Below, one piece after another: positions 1 through 6,270 of a DNA stretch of 8,710 bases. The notes beneath the pieces were generated by a model, which did not search any database, had not been told where the DNA came from, and saw only the letters and a list, made by a program, of their open reading frames with translations. The DNA lies in contig JAFGPU010000006.1 in NCBI GenBank assembly GCA_016936035.1, positions 1 through 8,710 on the forward strand. The letters are read 5' to 3'. The position numbers and the translations under genes were made by a program. Source of the stretch: Acidimicrobiales bacterium. Lineage in GTDB: Bacteria; Actinomycetota; Acidimicrobiia; Acidimicrobiales; VFJN01. Numbering within the stretch: the first letter of the stretch is position 1; each line of letters begins with the position of its first letter.

Positions 1-1334
1 CCGAAGAAGCGCTGGCGGGTGATGTTCCAGTCGCCCTGCAGGCCGTTGACCCAGTTCTCGTAGCGCACCCGCATGAAGTCGGGCCACCACGCCAGCTCCT
101 TGCCCCGGGCGAGCATGGCGTCCTTGTCGGGGTAGCGGATCAGCCACTGGTTCGAGGTGACGATCTCGAGCGGCCGGGTGCCGTTCTCCCAGAACTTCAC
201 GGGATGGGTGATGGGGCGGGGCTCACCCTCCATCAACCCGGCGTCGACCAGCAGCTCGACGATGCGGGCCTGGGCCTGCTTGACGGTGCGGCCCGCCAGC
301 TCGTCGTAGGCGGCCTGGGCGGCGTCGGCGTCGGCCGACTCCCACCCGGGCTCGCCCCAGGTGACCGGGCGCAGCCGCCCGTCCCGCTGCACCACGGCCC
401 GCAGGTCGAGCTGCAGCTCGCGCCACCAGGTGACGTCGGTGGTGTCGCCGAAGGTGCAGATCATGGCGATGCCGGTGCCCTTGTCGGGCGCCGCCAGCTC
501 GTGGGCGACGACGGGCACCTCGACGCCGAACAGCGGGGTGCGGGCCGTCTGCCCGAACAGCGGCTGGTAGCGCTCGTCGTCGGGGTGGGCGACCAGGGCG
601 ACGCAGGCGGGCAGCAGCTCGGGCCGGGTGGTGTCGATCCAGACGGGGCCGTCGGGCCCCTCGAAGCGGATCTTGTGGTAGGCGCCGGCGATCTCGCGGT
701 CTTGCAGCTCGGCCTGGGCCACCGCCGAGCGGAAGTCGACGTCCCACAGCGTGGGCGCCTCGGACCGGTAGGCGAGGTCGCGATCGACCAGCCGGAGGAA
801 CCCCCGCTGGCTGGTCTTGATCGACTCGGGGCCGATGGTGCGGTAGGTGTGGGTCCAGTCGACCGACAGGCCGACGTCGGACCACAGGTCGAAGTAGCTC
901 TCCTCGAGCTGCTCGACGACGGCGCCGCACAGCTCGACGAAGTTGGGCCGGCTGATCGGGATGGGCTTGTCCTTCTTGGACACCTTCTCCGGCGGCCGGA
1001 AGTCGGGGTCGTAGGGCAGCGACGGGTCGCAGCGCGTGCCGGTGAGCAGCTGGACGCGCCGCTCGACGTTGAGGCCGTTGTCGTCCCATCCCATCGGGTA
1101 GAACACCTCGCGACCGCGCATGCGCTGGTAGCGGGCGATCATGTCGGTCTGGGTGTACGAGAACACGTGCCCCGGGTGCAGGGTGCCGGAGACGGTCGGC
1201 GGGGGCGTGTCGATCGAGAACACCTCGTTGCGTGCCTTGGTGCGGTCGAACCGGTAGGTGCCCTCGTCGGCCCAACGCTGGCGCCACTTGGCCTCGAGGC
1301 CCTCGAGGCTGGGCTTGTCGGGGATGGTGCTCAC
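1..1334 (-). CDS. valS: Valyl-tRNA synthetase, type 2 (N-terminal 444 residues; 3' end lies outside the window)
   Basis: Cytoplasmic class I aminoacyl-tRNA synthetase that attaches valine to tRNA-Val and hydrolyses mischarged Thr-tRNA. The visible part begins MSTIPDKPSLEGLEAKW. It carries the adenylation signature TPPPTVSGTLHPGH (residues 43-56, HIGH motif = HPGH), then FYPMGWDDNGLNVERR and CDPSLPYDPDF, which are typical of the archaeal/Rickettsia-like 'type 2' ValS common in Actinobacteria. The inserted CP1 editing domain follows, with its threonine-rich motif TTRPE (235-239) and the block KGTGIAMICTFGD (285-297). The sequence leaves the window at WNITRQRFF, just where the second half of the catalytic core resumes; KMSKS and the anticodon-binding domain would lie to the left. 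The GTG at 1334 is chosen because an in-frame TAG sits four codons upstream. There is no Shine-Dalgarno; TAGCCT lies six bases before GTG, suggesting a leaderless mRNA. The family assignment is firm. No truncation or missing key residue is visible. Confidence 0.96.
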   Translation of the reverse strand, partial: MSTIPDKPSLEGLEAKWRQRWADEGTYRFDRTKARNEVFSIDTPPPTVSGTLHPGHVFSYTQTDMIARYQRMRGREVFYPMGWDDNGLNVERRVQLLTGTRCDPSLPYDPDFRPPEKVSKKDKPIPISRPNFVELCGAVVEQLEESYFDLWSDVGLSVDWTHTYRTIGPESIKTSQRGFLRLVDRDLAYRSEAPTLWDVDFRSAVAQAELQDREIAGAYHKIRFEGPDGPVWIDTTRPELLPACVALVAHPDDERYQPLFGQTARTPLFGVEVPVVAHELAAPDKGTGIAMICTFGDTTDVTWWRELQLDLRAVVQRDGRLRPVTWGEPGWESADADAAQAAYDELAGRTVKQAQARIVELLVDAGLMEGEPRPITHPVKFWENGTRPLEIVTSNQWLIRYPDKDAMLARGKELAWWPDFMRVRYENWVNGLQGDWNITRQRFF

Positions 1335-1340
1335 GCCGCA

Positions 1341-1346
1341 AGGCTA
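1341..1346 (-). promoter_or_regulatory. Candidate -10 hexamer of a leaderless valS promoter
   Basis: Reading the minus strand, TAGCCT (TAnnnT pattern) ends six bases before the valS GTG, and no purine-rich ribosome-binding site lies between. In actinobacteria this spacing puts the transcription start on or next to the first base of the start codon. The hexamer is short and could occur by chance. Its weight comes from the similar arrangement at cysS and the multicopper oxidase gene. Confidence 0.35.
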
Positions 1347-1499
1347 CTGGCGTGCCGCGACCGGCCCGAAAGCGGATCGGGCGGTCCCGCCCGCCCTCGA
1401 GCGGGTTGCTGCTCTCGTTGACATGATTGTGAGGATGCCCACCGAGCGAAGGCCCCGGGAGCTGCCGAGCGGTCGGGTCTGCGCTCGGGGACCCTCGAG

Positions 1500-1882
1500 G
1501 TCCCGCCGGACGATGATCGACTCGGCGAGTCGCTGATCTCCGTCCGGCTGGCCGTCCTCGGTACCGTCCGCCCTCCCATCGACGACTCATCGACGCCGCG
1601 CTCGCGGGCCGGCTGCGTGAGGAAGCTGAGGAGCTCAAAGACGTGATCAGATCCTTGGCTGCCATGTCGGCGTACGGGTACGTGACGCCTGTGCCGCGTG
1701 CGCGCAGCTTTGTGATCGGCGACGAGGATCTGCCGTTTCACTTCCATCCAGGGCTGGGGGCTCGACTGCTGCCCGACGAGCTTGCCGTGGATGGCTTCTG
1801 GTACCAGGTGCTGGGGCCAGGGCATCTGGCGCGCACGGGTCCGCTGCCGGGCGTCGAGCCGTTGGCCGGTGGAGATGTCTGA
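1500..1882 (+). pseudogene. Possible frameshifted remnant of an unidentified protein gene
   Basis: One frame, open from 1517 to the TGA at 1880-1882, reads from about 1583 as RRLIDAALAGRLREEAEELK, then a stretch through AYGYVTPVPRARSFVIGDED, and ends in VDGFWYQVLGPGHLARTG and PLPGVEPLAGGDV. Its mix of charged, aromatic and hydrophobic residues is more protein-like than the usual Arg/Pro/Ala-rich shadow frames. Just upstream, a different frame gives an equally protein-like segment, DDRLGESLISVRLAVLGTVR followed by PPID (about 1512-1580). A single frameshift near 1575-1590 would join the two. There is no good start codon with a ribosome-binding site, and GTG at 1643 would give only 79 residues. 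I do not recognise the family with confidence; the WYQVLGPGHL stretch resembles uncharacterised actinobacterial proteins only from memory. The opposite strand is also open here, so this may instead be non-coding. Confidence 0.3.
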
Positions 1883-2016
1883 TGGCGGCACCCCCGAGGT
1901 GTCGGTCAGCGAGAACCTGTGAAGTGCTCTGGCCTTCGCGTTGGGAGGTGCACGACCGTCCGACGGCAGGGCCATCGCCTGACCACCAGGTCACCATCGC
2001 ACCCGGCCATAACCGC

Positions 2017-2068
2017 GTTTCACCTTGTTCCGAAAGCTGTGCCCCCGGCATTCGGAACAAGGTGAAAC
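2017..2068. repeat. Perfect 18-bp inverted repeat with a 16-base loop
   Basis: The left arm GTTTCACCTTGTTCCGAA (2017-2034) and right arm TTCGGAACAAGGTGAAAC (2051-2068) are exact reverse complements, separated by 16 bases. The arms are about 44% G+C, well below the surroundings, so the match is not a by-product of GC richness. As RNA this forms a long perfect hairpin on either strand. There is no T-run on either side, as is common for actinobacterial terminators. The flanking intact genes are divergent, so no terminator is needed here unless it served the possible remnant at 1500-1882. Other readings are a dispersed intergenic repeat, a mobile-element relic or a protein-binding palindrome. The structure is certain; the function is not. 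Confidence 0.9.
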
Positions 2069-2126
2069 AACCACCCCGCCGGCACCACCGAGACCAGGTG
2101 TCCAGCAGCCTTCTCGGGCTGAGCCG

Positions 2127-2144
2127 GGCACCGGCACCGGCACC
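2127..2144 (+). repeat. Three tandem copies of GGCACC
   Basis: GGCACC is repeated exactly three times upstream of the sulfotransferase gene, about 70 bases before its start codon. It is a small low-complexity array with no evident function and could vary in copy number by slippage. Confidence 0.7.
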
Positions 2145-2204
2145 ATCACGGCGAGGGGTTTTCGCGCGCTGACGGTGGGGTAATACTCACGGCATCCCCG
2201 CAGC

Positions 2205-2210
2205 GGGAGG
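2205..2210 (+). promoter_or_regulatory. Shine-Dalgarno of the sulfotransferase gene
   Basis: GGGAGG lies seven bases before the ATG at 2218, a good match and spacing. It fixes this start over later in-frame codons and contrasts with the leaderless-looking valS, cysS and oxidase genes. An AT-containing patch, TAATACT (2181-2187), about 30 bases upstream of the ATG, could belong to a -10 region, but no matching -35 box is obvious. Confidence 0.7.
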
Positions 2211-2217
2211 CCTACCG

Positions 2218-3180
2218 ATGGACCGTCCCTCGCCCACCGACGTCCCCCGCGACACGCCGGCCAACGGTGGCGCCTCCCTCGGCTCGCGCGAGGACCGCCT
2301 CACGTGGATCTTCGGCTCGTCGCGCAGCGGCAGCACCTGGCTGCTGCGCATGCTGTCGTCGCTCGACGGCGTCGTCCCGATCGACGATCCCCACCTCGGT
2401 CACCACCTCGGTGTGTGGCGGCCGATCTCGTTGGCCTGGGCCACCGCCGAGCACCCGCCCGACCTCACCACCCTCGACCGGGTCAAGCACGACAAGGACA
2501 GCTACTTCTTCAGCGACCGCTACCGCGACGCGTGGCAGCCGGCGCTGCGACGGCTCATCGTCGAGCGCTTCGACGCCCAGGTCGCCGTCACCACCTCGCC
2601 GGGCGCGGACCCGCTCGTCGTGGTGAAGGAGCCCGGCTCGCACGTCGCCGACCTGCTGATGTCGATGTTCCCCGGGTCGCGGTTCGTCTTCCTGCTGCGC
2701 GACGGGCGCGACGTGGTCGACTCGTGGCTGGCCGCCTACCGCAAAGGTTCGTGGGCGCTCGACGAGGGCGCGTTCCCGGTCACCGAGGCCGGTCGCGCGT
2801 CGCTGGTGCGGTGGCAGTCGGCGGTGTGGGCATTCCGCACCGAGGTCGTGCAGCGCGCCTACGAGGCGCATCCCGACCACCGCCGGGTGCTGGTGCGCTA
2901 CGAGGACCTGGTGGCCGACCCGGCGCGCGAGCTGGCGCGCCTCTGTGCCCGGCTCCCCGTCGACGCCTCGGACGAGGTGCTCGCCCGCATCGCCGCCGAG
3001 CACGCCTACGCCGCCGTGCCGGCCGTGGCCAAGGGTGAGACGAAGGAGATCCGCTCGGCGACGCCGGGCGGGTGGCGCACCAACCTCACGCCGGCCGAGC
3101 ACGACGTCATGCACGAGGTGATGGGCGCCAAGCTCGCCGAGCTGGGCTACCTCGACCCCGCCCCGGTCGGGTCGCCCTGA
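2218..3180 (+). CDS. PAPS-dependent sulfotransferase family protein
   Basis: A 320-residue soluble protein expected to transfer sulfate from PAPS to a hydroxyl or amine acceptor in the cytoplasm. The 5'-phosphosulfate-binding loop is GSSRSGSTWL (residues 33-42), directly after the first beta strand (LTWIF). The 3'-phosphate-binding element is FVFLLRDGRDVVDSWLA (156-172), with Arg161 and Ser169 in the positions used by the family. VVVKEPG (134-140) and RYEDLVADP (227-235) are further conserved blocks. GGWRTNLTPAE (284-294) corresponds to the C-terminal nucleotide-contacting region. The length is normal for bacterial Sulfotransfer_1/Sulfotransfer_3 proteins. There is no signal peptide or membrane segment. 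The acceptor cannot be read from the sequence, and no glycan, lipid or secondary-metabolite genes lie next to it. It appears monocistronic and converges on the multicopper oxidase gene. The family is secure; the substrate is unknown. Confidence 0.92.
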   Translation: MDRPSPTDVPRDTPANGGASLGSREDRLTWIFGSSRSGSTWLLRMLSSLDGVVPIDDPHLGHHLGVWRPISLAWATAEHPPDLTTLDRVKHDKDSYFFSDRYRDAWQPALRRLIVERFDAQVAVTTSPGADPLVVVKEPGSHVADLLMSMFPGSRFVFLLRDGRDVVDSWLAAYRKGSWALDEGAFPVTEAGRASLVRWQSAVWAFRTEVVQRAYEAHPDHRRVLVRYEDLVADPARELARLCARLPVDASDEVLARIAAEHAYAAVPAVAKGETKEIRSATPGGWRTNLTPAEHDVMHEVMGAKLAELGYLDPAPVGSP

Positions 3181-3188
3181 GCCGAGCC

Positions 3189-3216
3189 GGGACCTCGACC
3201 GCCCCGGCGGGGTCCC
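3189..3216. terminator. Probable bidirectional terminator hairpin between convergent genes
   Basis: In the 63-bp gap between two convergent genes, GGGACC (3189-3194) pairs with GGTCCC (3211-3216), and CCGCC (3199-3203) pairs with GGCGG (3206-3210), with a one-sided TCGA bulge and a two-base loop that would open in practice. It starts nine bases after the sulfotransferase stop codon and ends 27 bases from the oxidase stop codon, so it could serve both. No T-run follows, which is usual in high-GC actinobacteria. Confidence 0.5.
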
Positions 3217-3243
3217 TGGGCCTCGAGCGGGGCGCCCCATCCG

Positions 3244-4779
3244 TCAGTGGTCGTGGCCGCGCTCGTCGTCCATCCCGGACAGGTCGGGCTCGTCGCCCGG
3301 CTCGACCACCACGAACTGGCCCATCATCCCCCTGTCCTCGTGGTCGAGCACGTGGCAGTGGAACATGAAGGGGGCGGTCGGGTCGGCGTGGTCGTCGAAC
3401 CGGGCGATGATGCGGATGGTGGTGTCGGGCGGCACGTAGATCGTGTCCTTCCAGCCCGCCAACTCGGGTGGTGGCTCCTCGCCGTCGACGTCGAGCACCG
3501 AGAACTGCACCAGGTGGGGGTGGAAGCTGTGGGGCCGCCCGTGCTCGTTCGTCACCTCCCAGATCTCGGTCGAGCCGACGGTCACCACCTCGTCGACCCG
3601 GTCCATGTCCATGTCGCGCCCGTTGATGGACGTCCCCCGCAGGCTGAAGGTGCGGGTGACGTCGGCGTCGGCTGCGTCGGGGGCGTCGACGGTCGCCAGG
3701 CGGTCGGGCAGCGGTGGCGACGGCGCCAGCTCGCCGGCGGCCCGCAGCTGCACGATGTCGAACGTGTCGTCGCCGCCGTCGAAGCGGCCACCGAGGAAGA
3801 TCGGGCCGAGGTCGGGGGCGAAGCTGCGGAGCACGGTCCGCTCGCCCGGCTCGAGGGCGACCACGATCTCGGCCCGCTCGCCCGGCGACAGCTGAAGTCG
3901 CCCGGTCTCGTGGGGTCGGGCCAGCAGTCCGCTGTCGCTGGCCACCTGCCAGAAGGAGCGCCCGTCGGGGAACCCCAGGTTGTAGACCCGGGCGTTCGAC
4001 GCGTTGAGCACCCGGAGACGCACCAGCTCGGTGGTCACCGGCAGATGGGGGTTGGTCGAGCCGTTCACCACGATGGTGTCGCCGAGGAACCCGATGCCGC
4101 TGCCGAACGGCGTGCTCATCGACAGGTCGCCGTCGTCGTCGAAGCTCTTGTCCTGGATGATCAGGGGGATGTCGTCGACGCCGTACGTATCGGGCAGGTC
4201 GGGCACCTCGTCCGGGTCGTCGACGATGAACATGCCCGCCGCGCCCCGGTAGACGTGCTCCGCCGTCTCGCCGTCGAGGTGAGGGTGGTACCAGAGCGTG
4301 GCGGCGGGCTGGTCGAGGGTCCACTCGGGCGACCAGGTGTCGCCCGGCTCGACCATCTGGTGGGGGCCGCCGTCCATGCGGGCGGGCAGATGCATGCCGT
4401 GCCAGTGCAGGGTCGTGGTCTCGTCCACGCCGTTGGTGACGTCCATGCGCACGCGGTCGCCCCGCTCGGCCCGGACGGTCGGGCCCAGGTAGGTGCCGTT
4501 GAGGCCCCACGTCTCGGTCGGCCCGTCGTCGACCAGGTCGGTCTCGCCGGCGGTGAACCGCAGGTCGAACACCTTGGTGCCGTCCGGTGCGACGGTCGGC
4601 TCGGCCAGCGGCGGGATCGCGAGCTCGTCGGCGAAGTCGAGATCGCCGACGTTCGAGGTCTCGGCGCGCGCGTACATCCACGCCCCGGCGGCCACGGCCA
4701 GGCCCGCCAGCACGGCCATGGCGACTGCGGCGGCGGCGAGGAGGCGCGACCAGCGGCGCGATCGGAAGGCATCCCACAT
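3244..4779 (-). CDS. Multicopper oxidase (CueO/CotA/bilirubin-oxidase type), exported or membrane-anchored
   Basis: Three-domain laccase-like oxidase that couples oxidation of metal ions or phenolic substrates to reduction of O2 to water, outside the membrane. From the chosen start it has 511 residues. All four copper motifs are present: HWHG (125-128), WYHPH (163-167), HSFHPH (417-422) and HCHVLDHEDRGM (474-485). Type 1 copper ligands are His417, Cys475, His480 and axial Met485, and the trinuclear-site histidines are complete. A basic N-terminus (FRSRRWSR) and a hydrophobic stretch (about 13-34) form a signal peptide or anchor. SRRW is only a weak twin-arginine match. The frame extends to an ATG at 4854, but that adds 25 residues before the signal segment and runs into the cysS upstream region, so the ATG at 4779 is preferred. 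No methionine-rich insert like that of CueO is seen, and the protein ends in a short acidic/histidine tail. The substrate (Cu(I), Mn(II), phenols, bilirubin) cannot be assigned. Confidence 0.94.
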   Translation of the reverse strand: MWDAFRSRRWSRLLAAAAVAMAVLAGLAVAAGAWMYARAETSNVGDLDFADELAIPPLAEPTVAPDGTKVFDLRFTAGETDLVDDGPTETWGLNGTYLGPTVRAERGDRVRMDVTNGVDETTTLHWHGMHLPARMDGGPHQMVEPGDTWSPEWTLDQPAATLWYHPHLDGETAEHVYRGAAGMFIVDDPDEVPDLPDTYGVDDIPLIIQDKSFDDDGDLSMSTPFGSGIGFLGDTIVVNGSTNPHLPVTTELVRLRVLNASNARVYNLGFPDGRSFWQVASDSGLLARPHETGRLQLSPGERAEIVVALEPGERTVLRSFAPDLGPIFLGGRFDGGDDTFDIVQLRAAGELAPSPPLPDRLATVDAPDAADADVTRTFSLRGTSINGRDMDMDRVDEVVTVGSTEIWEVTNEHGRPHSFHPHLVQFSVLDVDGEEPPPELAGWKDTIYVPPDTTIRIIARFDDHADPTAPFMFHCHVLDHEDRGMMGQFVVVEPGDEPDLSGMDDERGHDH

Positions 4780-4786
4780 GCATCCG

Positions 4787-4792
4787 ACGGTA
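4787..4792 (-). promoter_or_regulatory. Candidate -10 hexamer of the multicopper oxidase gene
   Basis: On the minus strand, TACCGT stands seven bases before the ATG at 4779, with no convincing Shine-Dalgarno between. The position fits a leaderless transcript beginning at or beside the ATG, and so supports the 4779 start over the ATG at 4854, which would lie upstream of this promoter. An identical hexamer precedes cysS on the other strand. Confidence 0.4.
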
Positions 4793-4890
4793 CGGACGCC
4801 TCGCGCCGAGGCCCATGGAGGGTCCTGGCGTCTTGCCGGTAGGGGTGTCCCCACCCGGGAACACGGTTCGGGCGCTCGACGGGCCGCAGG

Positions 4891-4896
4891 TACCGT
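4891..4896 (+). promoter_or_regulatory. Candidate -10 hexamer of the cysS gene
   Basis: TACCGT lies eight bases before the cysS ATG (4905), and the intervening GGGCGACC is a poor ribosome-binding site. This suggests a leaderless or near-leaderless mRNA. No clear -35 box is visible about 17 bases upstream. The same hexamer occurs on the opposite strand 7 bases from the oxidase start, so the 125-bp gap would carry two divergent promoters. Confidence 0.4.
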
Positions 4897-4904
4897 GGGC
4901 GACC

Positions 4905-6263
4905 ATGATGCAGCTCTTCGACACCGCCAAGGGGAGCGTCGCCCCCTTCGAGCCTCGCCAGCCGGGCAAGGTGTCGATGTACGTGTGCGGGCCCACCGTC
5001 TACGGGCCGCCGCACCTGGGCCACGGCCGGTTCTCGCTGGTGTTCGACGTGCTCCGCCGGTACCTCGCGTGGGCCGGCAACGAGGTGACCTACGTGTCGA
5101 ACATCACCGACATCGACGACAAGATCATCCAGCGCGCCCGGGACGAGGACCGCGACTGGCGCGACATCGCCCAGCGGTGCGAGGCCGTCTGGTACCGGGC
5201 CATGGACGCCCTCGGCGTGCAGCGGCCCGACCACGATCCCCACGCCACGGCGTACGTCGAGCAGATGGTCGCACTCATCGGGCGCCTGGTCGACCGCGGC
5301 GCCGCGTACGAGACGTCCGACGGCGTGTACTTCCTGTCCGAGCGGGTCGACGACTACGGGCTGCTGGCGCGCCAGCCGCTCGAGTCGCTCAAGGCCGGCG
5401 CCCGGGTCGAGGGCATCGACGAGAAGCGCTCGCCGGTCGACTTCGCGCTGTGGAAGAAGGCGAAGCCGGGCGAGCCCCACTGGCCCTCGCCGTGGGGTGA
5501 CGGGCGCCCCGGCTGGCACACCGAGTGCGTGGTCATGGCCCTCGACCTGCTGGGAGAGGGCTTCGACCTGCACGGCGGCGGCCAGGACCTGGCCTTCCCG
5601 CACCACGAGAACGAGCGCGCCCAGGCCGTGGCCGACGGCAAGCGCTTCGCCCGCACGTGGGTGCACAACGGGTTCGTCGAGGTCGAGGGCACCAAGATGT
5701 CCAAGTCGCTCGGCAACGTCACCAACCTGGTCGACCTCGTCGAGCAGTACGACCCCCGCGCCTACCGGCTGCTCGTCCTGCGCTCGCACTACCGGTCGCC
5801 CATCGACGTCACCGACGACAGCCTGCGCGACGCCGAGGCGGCGCTCGACCGCCTCGACGCCTTCGCCCGGCGGGTGGTGGCGACCGACGGGGTGGCGGGC
5901 GTCGCGCCCGACGCCGAGGCGCTCGACCGCTTCCGCGCGGCGATGGACGACGACCTGCAGACGCCGGCCGCCACCGGCCTGCTGTTCGACCTGGTCCGCC
6001 GGGCCAACGCGGCGCTCGACGCCGGCGACGTCGCGGCGGCCGCGCCGGTCGCCGCCGCGGTGGCCGAGATCGCCGGCGCGCTGGGACTCGAGCTGCACGC
6101 CGGACAGGCCGAGGTCCCGGACGAGGTGCTCGAGTGGGCCCGCCAGCGCGACGAGGCCCGCCGCGCCCGCGACTGGGGCCGCGCCGACGCGCTGCGCGAC
6201 CAGATCACCGCCGCCGGCTACGTCGTCGAGGACACCGCTGCCGGCACCGTGGTGCGCCGGTAG
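4905..6263 (+). CDS. cysS: Cysteinyl-tRNA synthetase
   Basis: Cytoplasmic class I synthetase that charges tRNA-Cys; 452 residues, close to the usual 460. The N-terminal catalytic domain has MYVCGPTVYGPPHLGHGR (25-42) containing the HIGH motif HLGH (37-40). The cysteine-selecting zinc site is complete: Cys28, Cys208 (in GWHTEC), His233 and Glu237 (in FPHHENE). KMSKS is at 264-268. The DALR-like helical region follows (AAMDDDLQTPAA, 345-356), and the C-terminal element ARDWGRADALRDQI...VEDTAAGT (421-448) is characteristic of CysRS. That last part and the full length favour CysS over the related mycothiol ligase MshC, which is shorter and lacks this C-terminus. The start is ATG at 4905, with a second ATG directly following; the N-terminus MMQLFDTAKGSVAPF matches family starts. 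It is divergent from the oxidase gene and converges on the EamA gene with only seven bases between the stop codons. Confidence 0.97.
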   Translation: MMQLFDTAKGSVAPFEPRQPGKVSMYVCGPTVYGPPHLGHGRFSLVFDVLRRYLAWAGNEVTYVSNITDIDDKIIQRARDEDRDWRDIAQRCEAVWYRAMDALGVQRPDHDPHATAYVEQMVALIGRLVDRGAAYETSDGVYFLSERVDDYGLLARQPLESLKAGARVEGIDEKRSPVDFALWKKAKPGEPHWPSPWGDGRPGWHTECVVMALDLLGEGFDLHGGGQDLAFPHHENERAQAVADGKRFARTWVHNGFVEVEGTKMSKSLGNVTNLVDLVEQYDPRAYRLLVLRSHYRSPIDVTDDSLRDAEAALDRLDAFARRVVATDGVAGVAPDAEALDRFRAAMDDDLQTPAATGLLFDLVRRANAALDAGDVAAAAPVAAAVAEIAGALGLELHAGQAEVPDEVLEWARQRDEARRARDWGRADALRDQITAAGYVVEDTAAGTVVRR

Positions 6264-6270
6264 GCGGACG

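Larger units (their letters stand above)
1335..2217. other. Long divergent gap between valS and the sulfotransferase gene, no intact gene
   Basis: This 883-bp stretch separates two divergent genes and is far longer than the other gaps in the window (7-125 bp). Several frames stay open for 60-210 codons on both strands, but that is usual at this G+C content and none gives a recognisable complete protein. What I can support inside it is the valS start region, a possible decayed coding stretch (about 1500-1882, plus strand), a perfect 18-bp inverted repeat (2017-2068), three exact tandem copies of GGCACC (2127-2144), and the ribosome-binding site of the sulfotransferase. A small GC hairpin at 1379-1392 (GGGCGG, two-base gap, CCGCCC) lies in the valS upstream region. 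I saw no T-box features in the valS upstream region. The rest holds nothing I can name. Confidence 0.6.

Noticed and set aside
204..1421. 405-codon open frame on the plus strand opposite valS
   Set aside because: It is antisense to a clear valyl-tRNA synthetase and has shadow-type Gly/Val/Leu/Asp composition.
1331..1975. 214-codon open frame on the minus strand upstream of valS
   Set aside because: It has no recognisable motif, its N-terminal and C-terminal parts are Arg/Ser/Pro-rich, and it would overlap the valS start. The plus strand of part of this region looks more protein-like, though neither is certain.
3247..4842. 531-codon open frame on the plus strand opposite the multicopper oxidase
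   Set aside because: It is an antisense shadow made by the high third-position G+C. It is Val/Gly/His/Arg-rich with no recognisable domain, while the opposite strand has every copper motif.
6241..6263. Hairpin at the end of cysS as a terminator against EamA
   Set aside because: The pairing (GCACC/GGTGC) leaves a two-base loop and needs bulges to extend, and it lies within codons, so it is no better than chance at this G+C.
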